A DNA stretch of 7,304 bases from Candidatus Methylomirabilota bacterium (GCA_016200385.1 JACQEV010000063.1:1-7304), one strand, 5' to 3'. Counted from the stretch's first letter, positions 1-5,398 are shown. The notes: generated from the letters alone by a model not told the origin. Numbers and translations are program-made.

Positions 1-191
1 ATCACCCATCGACATCGGTCGCGCTCTCCCATCTGCAAAGCCTTTCTGAAGTTCATCGGCGCCCCCGCTGTGCACGGCGGTTCCCACCATCCCTGATCCC
101 GCCAGCCGCTGCCGGCCCCATGCCACTCAACCCCGCCGACGCGCCAGAAACTCGTTCCGGTCCATAATGTTGGCCTGGTTGCATGGAGGGG

Positions 192-221
192 GTCGGGTGG
201 GCCCACATGGGTCCACCCGAC
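192..221. repeat. 13-bp inverted repeat (hairpin) downstream of the mini-gene
   Basis: The arms at 192-204 and 209-221 pair over 13 positions around a 4-nt loop. The only non-Watson-Crick position is 201/212, which is a G-U pair in plus-strand RNA and an A-C mismatch in minus-strand RNA. It lies 17 nt beyond the stop codon of the small minus-strand gene, a usual place for a transcript end. No U-tract follows on either strand, so it is not a standard intrinsic terminator. It could be a 3' stabilising hairpin or part of a dispersed repeat. Confidence 0.45.
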
Positions 222-237
222 TGACAGGCTCAATGAA

Positions 238-345
238 TTAGCCGCAGTGGGGCGATTTCATCGGCCCACAAGAAGATGACGACGACTTCTTGCTTGACGC
301 CGACTTCTTGACCTCCTTTTTCTTCGAACCTGATGTCTTGGCCAT
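238..345 (-). CDS. 35-residue Lys/Ser-rich Cys-containing small protein (hypothetical)
   Basis: I do not recognise this gene. It encodes 35 residues. Residues 1-25 are almost all Lys, Ser, Thr, Ala and Gly, with runs of Lys at 8-10, 13-14 and 19-20 and a Ser run at 21-25. The tail has two cysteines, Cys26-Gly-Pro-Met-Lys-Ser-Pro-His-Cys34-Gly. The start ATG at 345-343 is chosen because an almost perfect Shine-Dalgarno, GGAAGGAGGTGAT (363-351), sits 5 nt upstream. Such a strong site before so short a frame is the main evidence that it is translated. It follows the selenoprotein methyltransferase on the same strand after 183 bp, so the two could share a transcript. The basic, low-complexity body with a Cys/His tail could bind nucleic acid or metal, or be a peptide precursor. 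None of these roles is shown, and there is no signal peptide or membrane segment. Confidence 0.6.
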   Translation of the reverse strand: MAKTSGSKKKEVKKSASSKKSSSSSCGPMKSPHCG

Positions 346-378
346 CTCGCATCACCTCCTTCCATCCAGACTACTCAA

Positions 379-408
379 AAGTTACTTCGCCGTCGGCCGG
401 AGCGTCAA
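379..408 (-). promoter_or_regulatory. weak candidate promoter for the 35-residue gene
   Basis: On the minus strand a TTGACG (-35-like, 408-403) is followed after 18 bp by TAACTT (384-379), a poor -10 match. A transcript would begin about 25-30 nt upstream of the start codon at 345. It would let the mini-gene be expressed independently of the methyltransferase. Only the -35 half is convincing. Confidence 0.25.
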
Positions 409-528
409 GGCAAAAATAAACACCGCTCAACGGGAATGCCTGGAGTTGGTCAGGACAGGTGGAGTCCAGTGGTAACAGTCATGGGGGTTGGCCAGTGGTG
501 TCGCCTCGAGGCGCCGGACTCAGGCTTT

Positions 529-1209
529 CTATCTTCGAGCGTACACAGTGGCTTCACGAAAACCAACCGCTCGAAACTCTTCGAGGAAGGCGCCGCCTTC
601 CTTGGCTCCAGCAATTCAGGCAAACCAGTTGGCTTCGCTGTCCAGAATCTCTGGAGGGAGGGGTTCGTGCAAGATCAGTTCGGCCGCGTAGACTTCGCCG
701 CCCTGCCGAACTACCCGTGCAAGTTCGCCGAAGATTTCGTCCCTTTCTGGGTTCAGGTTAAAGATGCCATTGACCAGGGCCACGTCGATCAAGCCGTCTT
801 CAATTGGCAGCTTCTCCGCATCTGCCTGATAGAATTCCACGTGGCCAACCCCGACCTCCGCTGCGGACTGGCGGGCACGCGCAAGCATGGCCTCGCTGAA
901 GTCCACCCCGATCACCCTACCCCTAGGACCTACCCGTTCTGCGGCGATCAAGGAATCGAGGCCAGCTCCGCACCCCAGATCGAGGACCGTGGTGCCCGCC
1001 GGAATCTCGGCGAAGATGGCCACGTTAGACACTCCAGAAAATGCATCTACAGAGACGGATGGCAAGGCGGCTAGCAGATCCTGCGGGTAGCCTAAGCTCT
1101 CCGCCAAAGGACGCCCTACCGGAAATGGATGCGTATCCTGCGGTCTTTCCGCTGCCGCAGAATATGCCCTTTGAACGCCATCACGAAGCCGTGTGTTGTC
1201 CATCTTCAT
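529..1209 (-). CDS. Selenocysteine-containing SAM-dependent methyltransferase, ArsM-like (TGA at 616-618 read as Sec198)
   Basis: This is a class I methyltransferase of the ArsM/Methyltransf_11 type, 226 residues if TGA is recoded. The region leading into motif I (Ala-Phe-Ser-Gly-Val-Ser-Asn, 56-62), the SAM motif I VLDLGCGAGLD (75-85), GVDFSEAML (101-109) and the Asn-Leu-Asn-Pro segment (151-154) are intact. After Trp-Phe-Ala (195-197) comes TGA, then Ile-Ala-Gly-Ala and 24 more family-like residues (LEEFRAVGF) to a TAG at 531-529. ArsM relatives have Cys exactly there (Cys-x-x-Gly-Ala), so Sec is the natural reading. A SECIS-like hairpin at 584-602 supports it. The equivalent of the other catalytic ArsM Cys, in the NCVxNLS motif, is Gly148; the only true Cys is Cys80 inside motif I. 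It is therefore probably not a canonical arsenite methyltransferase; a selenium or other soft-metalloid substrate is possible. The start could be the ATG at 1209 or at 1203; the latter has better spacing from GGGGTGG. It is divergent from the Se-type ABC importer. If TGA is a true stop, the product is 197 residues and lacks the C-terminal helix. Confidence 0.75.
584..602 (-). promoter_or_regulatory. Bacterial SECIS-like hairpin inside the methyltransferase gene
   Basis: In the minus-strand mRNA, bases 602-595 (AGGAAGGC) pair perfectly with 591-584 (GCCTTCCT) around a GGC loop (594-592). The stem begins 13 nt and the loop 21 nt after the in-frame UGA. As I recall the bacterial SECIS model, it needs a small apical loop with a G in its first two bases, about 16-37 nt after UGA; both conditions are met. 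The element is inside the coding sequence, as bacterial SECIS elements are, and would recruit SelB with Sec-tRNA. Confidence 0.7.
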
Positions 1210-1277
1210 CCACCCCGTGTTCGGAAGACGAGCGCGATGCCTCCTGTCGCCACTCCCCCCGGCGTTGCAGCTAGATC

Positions 1278-1306
1278 CATCAGCATTCTACCGCATTAGC
1301 ATTCTA
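1278..1306 (-). repeat. Tandem 13-bp direct repeat overlapping the promoter
   Basis: On the minus strand TAGAATGCTAATG (1306-1294) and TAGAATGCTGATG (1290-1278) differ at one base and start 16 bp apart, which is about one and a half helical turns. One copy contains the proposed -10 hexamer and the other lies within the spacer. This is the arrangement of a repressor or activator operator, though a chance duplication cannot be excluded. Confidence 0.4.
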
Positions 1307-1314
1307 TCCGTCAA
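1285..1314 (-). promoter_or_regulatory. Probable sigma-70-type promoter of the methyltransferase
   Basis: On the minus strand TTGACG (1314-1309) and TAGAAT (1290-1285) are separated by 18 bp and match the consensus at 5 of 6 positions each. Transcription would start near 1278 and leave a leader of about 70 nt before the ATG at 1209. The -10 hexamer lies inside one copy of a 13-bp direct repeat, so a regulator bound there would occlude RNA polymerase. Confidence 0.5.
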
Positions 1315-1465
1315 ATCAATAGATGTGTACAATTGAATCGGTAAAACAAATATCTCTTGCTCTTCACATTTGGGTGCGTATTCGAGGGCTTAGGCTGCCG
1401 GCGATACCGCGAATGGCTGACCAGGCGTTCGCGGATCCTTCTGGACTTTCCAGCATCTAATAGCA

Positions 1466-1481
1466 AGCCTAAAATTAGGCT
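1466..1481. promoter_or_regulatory. Perfect 7-2-7 palindrome, possible operator
   Basis: AGCCTAA and TTAGGCT flank two central bases. The symmetry is exact over 14 bases, and the length suits a dimeric helix-turn-helix regulator. It lies 167 bp upstream of the importer's start codon and 257 bp upstream of the methyltransferase start. No regulator gene is in the window, so its partner is unknown. As RNA it would be only a 6-bp stem with a 4-nt loop and no U-tract, so a terminator is unlikely. Confidence 0.35.
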
Positions 1482-1605
1482 CTGAAGGACCTATGAGATT
1501 TTGTAGAACGATAGGAATTTCGAATTTGATCTATAGGGAAGAAGCCGATACTCTTGATCGCAACGTCAACGGGTTGCCCCTGCTAAGTACGACACGTGAA
1601 GAGAT

Positions 1606-1634
1606 GAGATTGCCTCGCTTCGCTCGCAATGACA
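1606..1634. repeat. Dispersed-type intergenic repeat (GAGATTGCCTCGC...GCAATGACA)
   Basis: The segment has outer arms ATTGC (1609-1613) and GCAAT (1626-1630) around a CTCGCTTCGCTC core. Sequences of this form, GTCATTGCGAGCGAAGCGAGGCAATCTC on the other strand in two halves, recur between genes in many environmental bacterial genomes. The assignment rests on recall of that sequence type; only one copy is in this window. It ends immediately before the Shine-Dalgarno of the binding-protein gene. Confidence 0.5.
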
Positions 1635-1647
1635 AGAGGGAGTTGCG

Positions 1648-2523
1648 ATGACGCGCCGTGTGATCATTGGCTTGGTGCTAGTGCTGGGCGTTGCGGCAAC
1701 GATCGTTGGTCTCCAGCGTGTTGCCTTGTCCGACATCCCGAAGGAGCTCCGGGTTTCGGCCATCCCGGACGAAAATCCCAACGAGCTGATGCGGATCTAC
1801 GCCCCATTCGCGGATTATTTGACGAAGGTGCTTGGGATTCCGGTCAAGTACTTCAACGTGGTGGATTACGCAGCAACGGTTGAGGCCCTGGCGGCCAAGA
1901 AATTGGACATGGTTTGGTATGGCGGATTCACGTTTGTCCAGGCCAGGAAGCGAACCGGGAACGCGATCCCGGTGGTGAGCCGGGAGGAGGACCTCCATTT
2001 CCACAGCAAGTTCATCACCAGGCCGGAAACCAGCATCAAGACCTTGGCCGACCTGAAGGGAAAGACCTTCTCGTTCGGCAGTGTCAGCTCCACCTCAGGT
2101 CATCTCATGCCGCGTTATTTCCTTTTGAAAAACGGAATCGACCCGGACAGAGACTTTGCGAAATTCAGCTTCAGTGGCGCCCATGACGCCACCGCCCTGT
2201 GGGTGGAGAGTGGCAAGGTGGACGCCGGGGCCCTGAATGAGGCGGTCTGGGATAAGCTCGTTCAAACCAAGAAGGTCGATACGGGCAAAGTGAAGGTCTT
2301 CTGGACGACACCCCCATACATCGACTATGTCTGGACGGTCCGGGGCGACCTGGATAGCGCCCTCGTAGAAAAGATCGCGGCAGCCTTCACCAAGCTGAAC
2401 TACAGCAATCCCTCGGATAGAGCGCTGATGGACCTTCAGCGAACGAAGAAATATGTTCGCGTGAAGGCAGAGCAGTTCAAGCCGGCTGAAGAGGCGGCGA
2501 TCGCGGCCGGGCTCCTTAAGTAG
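1648..2523 (+). CDS. PhnD-like periplasmic binding protein of an ABC importer, putative selenate/Se-oxyanion type
   Basis: This 291-residue protein delivers substrate to the membrane transporter encoded next to it. Residues 1-28 form an Arg-started hydrophobic export or anchor segment with no lipobox Cys. The mature part fits the phosphate/phosphonate-binding family (PF12974): LRVSAIPDENP (34-44), a Tyr-Ala-Pro-Phe-Ala-Asp-Tyr-Leu stretch (51-58), LDMVWYGGFTFVQAR (86-100), and the Ser-rich turn GSVSSTSGHLMPRY (144-157), which contacts oxyanions in this fold. The VSAIPDE start and the Trp-Tyr-Gly-Gly-Phe-Thr motif resemble the clade named putative selenate ABC transporter substrate-binding protein, a name based largely on association with selenium genes. 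Phosphonate, phosphite or phosphate remain alternatives, but no C-P lyase or phosphonatase gene is present. The ATG at 1648 has AGAGGGAG (1635-1642) 5 nt upstream. It is the first gene of the importer operon and lies divergent from the putative selenoprotein methyltransferase. Confidence 0.8.
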   Translation: MTRRVIIGLVLVLGVAATIVGLQRVALSDIPKELRVSAIPDENPNELMRIYAPFADYLTKVLGIPVKYFNVVDYAATVEALAAKKLDMVWYGGFTFVQARKRTGNAIPVVSREEDLHFHSKFITRPETSIKTLADLKGKTFSFGSVSSTSGHLMPRYFLLKNGIDPDRDFAKFSFSGAHDATALWVESGKVDAGALNEAVWDKLVQTKKVDTGKVKVFWTTPPYIDYVWTVRGDLDSALVEKIAAAFTKLNYSNPSDRALMDLQRTKKYVRVKAEQFKPAEEAAIAAGLLK

Positions 2524-2540
2524 CGTGCGGACGACCCCCT

Positions 2541-2575
2541 CACCCCAACCCTCTCCCCCAACTTTGGGGAGAGGG
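2541..2575. repeat. Dispersed-type intergenic repeat with a strong 10-bp hairpin
   Basis: After a C-rich lead, CCCTCTCCCC (2549-2558) pairs perfectly with GGGGAGAGGG (2566-2575) around a 7-nt loop. The CCCTCACCCCAACCCTCTCCCC type of sequence is a common dispersed intergenic repeat in several bacterial groups. There is no U-tract. Placed between the binding-protein gene and the ATPase gene, it may protect the upstream mRNA or lower downstream expression, which would suit a periplasmic protein needed in excess over its permease. Confidence 0.6.
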
Positions 2576-2602
2576 AGGCTTGAGTGTTGAAGGATGGAAG
2601 CG

Positions 2603-3418
2603 ATGTACCTGCTCGACAGGGTCAGCAAGGTCTTCGATGGCCGGACCATCGCAGTGAACGAACTCGATCTGAAGGTCCGACGAGGCGAGAAACTGGCGAT
2701 GATTGGCCAGAGCGGGGCCGGTAAGACGACCCTGTTTCGGATGTTGAATCTTACGATTCCCCCAACTTCTGGCACCCTGCTGTTCGATAGGCTGGATATC
2801 GGGCGCCTCGCCGGACGGCGATTGCGGGAGGTACGACGAAGGATCGGAACTGTCTATCAGCAACACAACCTGGTCCCGCGTCTTCAGGTCGTCCACAATG
2901 TGCTGTCGGGCAAGCTCGGTGCCTGGCCCCTTTGGCGGGCGGTCCGCTCACTCATCCGCCCGGCGGAGGCCGAACTGGCCTATGAGGCACTCAGCCAGGT
3001 TGGCATCCCGGAGAAGCTGTACGATAGGACCGAGACATTATCAGGCGGACAGCAGCAGCGGGTTGCGATTGCCCGTACGCTTGTGCAGAATCCCGAGGTG
3101 ATCCTGGCCGACGAGCCGGTCTCCTCTGTCGATCCCGCACTGGCTGCCGGGATCGTAAAGCTGCTGATCGAGCTTAGCGAGACCTACCGCAAAACCCTTA
3201 TCATGAATCTCCACAGCGTCGATCTGGCGTTGGCTCACTTCCCCCGAGTCATCGGGCTCCGGGATGGGAAGATCTCGTTCGACCTGCCGGCCGCAGAGGT
3301 GACGGACGATCATCTGGCCACCCTGTATGCCGGAAGCGAGGCCGAGACCGCAGAGGAGGTGCCCAGCCGTGCGGAGCCGCACCCCGTCCGCTCCTGCCAG
3401 CCTCACCTTACCAGCTAG
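2603..3418 (+). CDS. ABC importer ATPase, PhnC-like
   Basis: This subunit hydrolyses ATP on the cytoplasmic side to drive import. Numbered from the upstream in-frame ATG at 2594, it shows Walker A GQSGAGKTT (38-46), the Q-loop YQQHN (88-92), the signature LSGGQQQR (149-156), Walker B VILADEP (169-175), the D-loop SSVD (177-180) and the switch His207. All catalytic residues are present. I chose the ATG at 2603 because AAGGA lies at proper spacing and Met-Tyr-Leu-Leu-Asp-Arg-Val-Ser-Lys-Val-Phe aligns with the usual family start; 2594 has its purine stretch directly abutting the codon. The last 30 or so residues (from about 247) are a Glu/Pro/Ser tail beyond the conserved fold. The coding sequence for this tail overlaps the probable original start site of the next gene. 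The stop codon TAG lies in a CTAG that became the duplicated target of a mobile element. Confidence 0.88.
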   Translation: MYLLDRVSKVFDGRTIAVNELDLKVRRGEKLAMIGQSGAGKTTLFRMLNLTIPPTSGTLLFDRLDIGRLAGRRLREVRRRIGTVYQQHNLVPRLQVVHNVLSGKLGAWPLWRAVRSLIRPAEAELAYEALSQVGIPEKLYDRTETLSGGQQQRVAIARTLVQNPEVILADEPVSSVDPALAAGIVKLLIELSETYRKTLIMNLHSVDLALAHFPRVIGLRDGKISFDLPAAEVTDDHLATLYAGSEAETAEEVPSRAEPHPVRSCQPHLTS

Positions 3419-3443
3419 TGCCGTTCCAACTGCCTCGACATAA
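3369..3443 (+). pseudogene. Disconnected original start of the first permease gene
   Basis: A GTG at 3369 has AGGAGGT (3354-3360) 8 nt upstream, the best ribosome binding site near the permease gene. Its frame now enters the inserted element and stops at TAA 3441-3443, after 24 codons. If the element and one CTAG copy (3419-3623) are removed in thought, the frame continues directly into the permease body, going from Leu-Pro-Ala into Arg-Arg-Ser-Ser-Tyr-Phe. This indicates that the ancestral gene began here, overlapping the ATPase gene by 50 nt. Confidence 0.55.
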
Positions 3444-4461
3444 ATTGGTGCGCAGTATGCCGGGCCAAGAAACGAGCATAGCAAGGCGCGGACCCCTGGG
3501 CCGACCGAGGCGTACGCGTCCAGGTACGTCGTCCCGGTCCGGGAGCCCGTCCCGGGATCTCGGACAGGAAGCGCCCAGGGTACCAGTAACGCCGCTAGGC
3601 GAAGTTAATTGGACCGGCACTAGGCGTTCCTCGTACTTCCCGGTCGTCTTCTCCGTCCTGTTCCTCCTGACGTTCGTGGGAAGCTACAGGCTCGCCCAGG
3701 TCGAGCCACTGCTGCTATTCGAAGCAGAGGGACGCCGCAACATCTTGAAGTTCGTTTCGGGAATGTTTCCGCCCGACCTCTCGTGGAGCTTCCTGAGCCT
3801 TCTGGGTCGGCCGATCCTCGAAACGATCCAGATCTCGCTGATGGGAACCTTCATGGCCGTGGCCATCGGATTCCCCATCGGGCTCCTTGCCACGAGTTCC
3901 CTGACCTTCAAGGGAATCCTGAACGAACGAGAGATGGCTGCCTCTCGGCCTCGCGCAATGCTGCACAGGGCCTCCTACCTTTTGGCCCGAGCGGTCCTCA
4001 GTCTCTTCCGGACCATCCCTGAATTCGTGTGGGCCTTCATGTTTGTCCGAGCCGTCGGGTTGGGACCGTTTCCCGGCGTCCTGGCCATCGGGATCTCGTA
4101 TGCGGGGATGCTTGGCAAGGTCTACTCAGAGATCCTGGACCATGTGAATCCTGGACCCCTTGAGGCCCTTCAGGCGACTGGCGCCTCAAAGCTGAGGATC
4201 ATCCTCTACGGCCTGATGCCACAGGCCCTACCGAACGTGGTGTCCTACACGCTGTACCGGTGGGAGTGCGCGGTGCGGGCGTCGGCCATCCTAGGGTTCG
4301 TGGGCGCCGGAGGGATCGGCCAGCAGCTCGAGATCTCGATGCGGATGTTCAACTTCAAACAAGTCTTCACCCTCGTTGCAATCCTGTTCGTGATGGTGGC
4401 CGGGGTCGATGCCTTGAGCGCCAGGGTCAGGCGTGCCATCATGGGCCGGGAGCGCATCTGA
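3418..4461 (+). CDS. ABC importer permease 1, PhnE-like, with element-derived N-terminus
   Basis: This inner-membrane channel subunit pairs with the next permease. Numbered from GTG 3418, residues 1-68 are encoded by the inserted element and are Arg/Pro/Gly/Ser-rich. The genuine protein begins near Arg69-Arg-Ser-Ser-Tyr-Phe. Hydrophobic segments lie near 73-90, 136-160, 186-212, 215-235 and 315-333. The cytoplasmic coupling (EAA) loop is E249ALQATGAS followed by LMPQ (266-269), and GFVGAGGIGQQ (293-303) is typical of PhnE proteins. No start in the present frame has a good Shine-Dalgarno: GTG 3418 overlaps the ATPase stop as TAGTG and could be used by translational coupling, while GTG 3448 and ATG 3457 lie inside the element. 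The original start was probably GTG 3369. The body is undamaged, so the gene may still work at lower expression or with an extended N-terminus. It ends in TGATG, overlapping the next start by one base. Confidence 0.8.
   Translation: MPFQLPRHKLVRSMPGQETSIARRGPLGRPRRTRPGTSSRSGSPSRDLGQEAPRVPVTPLGEVNWTGTRRSSYFPVVFSVLFLLTFVGSYRLAQVEPLLLFEAEGRRNILKFVSGMFPPDLSWSFLSLLGRPILETIQISLMGTFMAVAIGFPIGLLATSSLTFKGILNEREMAASRPRAMLHRASYLLARAVLSLFRTIPEFVWAFMFVRAVGLGPFPGVLAIGISYAGMLGKVYSEILDHVNPGPLEALQATGASKLRIILYGLMPQALPNVVSYTLYRWECAVRASAILGFVGAGGIGQQLEISMRMFNFKQVFTLVAILFVMVAGVDALSARVRRAIMGRERI
3419..3619. mobile_element. 201-bp MITE-like element with CTAG target-site duplication
   Basis: The ends are inverted repeats: TGCCGTTCCAA (3419-3429) and, on the other strand, TGCCGGTCCAA (3619-3609), matching at 10 of 11 bases. 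Both are flanked by CTAG (3415-3418 and 3620-3623), a 4-bp duplication of the type made by IS elements that target YTAR sites, such as parts of the IS5 family. No transposase is encoded, so it would need one in trans. The interior contains GC-rich palindromes, such as TCCCGGTCCGGGA (3532-3544). It translates on the plus strand into Arg/Pro/Gly/Ser-rich sequence unlike any permease. The element sits exactly at the ATPase/permease junction. The family assignment is inference; the repeat and duplication are read directly. Confidence 0.7.
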
Positions 4462-5333
4462 TGGCAAACACCGCTACGCAGGCCGCACGTCTGGCCCCGC
4501 CAAAGGGGCGTGATTTCCCATCTGCTTCCACGCTGATGATTATGGCGGGCTTCCTTACCCTCATGATCTGGAGCTACGTGGGAACGGAGTTCTCATTGCG
4601 CGGGCTCTTGGGCGGGGAGAGCGCAGCGCAGATCTGGACCTACGCCAAGAACCTCTTTCCACCTGATCTCTCGAAGGACTTCCTGCTGAAGACCGGATAC
4701 TGGGCCCTCGAGACCTTTGCCATCTCGTTCCTTGGCACGATCCTGGCGGTCGTTATCGCCCTCTCGTTGGTCTTCTTTTCGAGCCGCAACCTGATGTTCG
4801 CTGGGCTGCTGTTCGAGATGGAACGAAGCCGCCCGTGGGTTCGGGCACTCCGTACCGGCCTCTACCTCGGCGCCAAGTCCACCCTGAACATCCTTCGGAC
4901 CGTCCCGCACATCGTCTGGGCGCTGATCCTGGTCTTCGCGGTCGGCCTCGGCCCTTTTCCCGGGATGCTCGCATTGGGAATCCACACCGGAGGGGTCCTG
5001 GGAAGGCTCTTTGGGGAAGTGGTGGAGAATGTCGAGACTCAGCCGATTGAGGCGCTTCAGGCGACCGGCGCCACCCGGCTTCAAATCTTGTTCTACGGCA
5101 TCCTCCCCCAGGTCTTGCCGGACTTTGTCGCCTACACCCTCTATCGGTGGGAGGTCAACATCCGGGAGGCGGTCATCCTGGGTTACGTCGGCGCCGGCGG
5201 GCTCGGCCAGCAGATCCAGATAGCCATCAGCCTCTTCCTGGAACACCGGCTGCTCACCCTGATCCTCGCGATCTACATTATCGTCACCCTGGTCGATCAC
5301 CTAAGCGCCTCCCTCAGAAACCGCCTCGTGTGA
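4461..5333 (+). CDS. ABC importer permease 2, PhnE-like
   Basis: This 290-residue inner-membrane permease is the partner of the preceding one, giving the two-permease layout common in PhnE-type importers. Hydrophobic segments lie near 24-40, 82-106, 135-162, 165-182 and 265-280. The coupling loop E198ALQATGAT, ILPQ (214-217) and GYVGAGGLGQQ (241-251) match the first permease closely, so the two probably arose by duplication. The ATG at 4461 overlaps the upstream TGA by one base and has GGGAG upstream, which marks tight translational coupling. A longer open frame from 4260 lies inside the first permease in another frame and is an artefact. It is the last gene of the importer operon. Its substrate is set by the binding protein, so Se-oxyanion import is an inference. 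Confidence 0.88.
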   Translation: MANTATQAARLAPPKGRDFPSASTLMIMAGFLTLMIWSYVGTEFSLRGLLGGESAAQIWTYAKNLFPPDLSKDFLLKTGYWALETFAISFLGTILAVVIALSLVFFSSRNLMFAGLLFEMERSRPWVRALRTGLYLGAKSTLNILRTVPHIVWALILVFAVGLGPFPGMLALGIHTGGVLGRLFGEVVENVETQPIEALQATGATRLQILFYGILPQVLPDFVAYTLYRWEVNIREAVILGYVGAGGLGQQIQIAISLFLEHRLLTLILAIYIIVTLVDHLSASLRNRLV

Positions 5334-5398
5334 GCGCTCTTCTCGATACACCGATCCTTTCTCATACTCCCACGGATCTGGCCCCCGAGACGTTTTAC

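Larger units (their letters stand above)
1210..1647. other. Divergent intergenic region between the methyltransferase and the ABC importer
   Basis: This 438-bp stretch contains no coding sequence I can support and is AT-richer than its surroundings. Reading left to right it holds the methyltransferase leader and promoter with its direct repeat (1278-1314), a 16-bp palindrome (1466-1481), an unstructured AT-rich part (about 1490-1560) and a dispersed-type repeat (1606-1634) that ends just before the importer's ribosome binding site. I found no convincing -35/-10 pair for the rightward importer operon. No tRNA or riboswitch fold was recognised. Confidence 0.6.

Noticed and set aside
1..165. Minus-strand Met-Asp-Arg-Asn-Glu-Phe-Leu-Ala-Arg-Arg start at 165 resembling a Tat signal, stopped by TGA at 127-129, with an open frame continuing to the window edge
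   Set aside because: There is no Shine-Dalgarno, no SECIS-like hairpin was recognised after this TGA, and 42 open codons in GC-rich DNA are weak evidence. It could be a decayed gene or chance, and too little is visible.
502..513. 12-bp palindrome CGCCTCGAGGCG after the methyltransferase stop, considered as a terminator
   Set aside because: It would form only a 4-bp stem, with no U-tract nearby in the minus direction.
616..618. TGA as an ordinary stop giving a complete 197-residue methyltransferase
   Set aside because: The frame downstream retains family-like C-terminal sequence, and the stop replaces a conserved Cys with a SECIS-like hairpin following. Termination is kept as the fallback explanation.
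436..1074. Plus-strand open frame of 212 codons opposite the methyltransferase
   Set aside because: It is the complement of a gene with clear SAM motifs. Its translation is unstructured and matches nothing I recognise.
2549..2575. Intrinsic terminator after the binding-protein gene
   Set aside because: The stem is strong but the following bases are AGGCTTGAG with no U-tract, and the operon continues 28 bp later. It is better viewed as a dispersed repeat or stabilising hairpin.
2095..2775. Long minus-strand open frame (226 codons) across the binding-protein/ATPase junction
   Set aside because: It crosses a non-coding repeat and two real genes on the opposite strand and has no family motifs.
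4260..4460. Apparent 67-codon upstream extension of the second permease
   Set aside because: It lies in another frame within the conserved coding sequence of the first permease. ATG 4461 with a one-base overlap and a Shine-Dalgarno is the real start.
4593..5300. Long minus-strand open frame (235 codons)
   Set aside because: It is antisense to the well-supported second permease, with Asp/Glu/Gly-rich translation typical of a GC-codon shadow and no recognisable domain.
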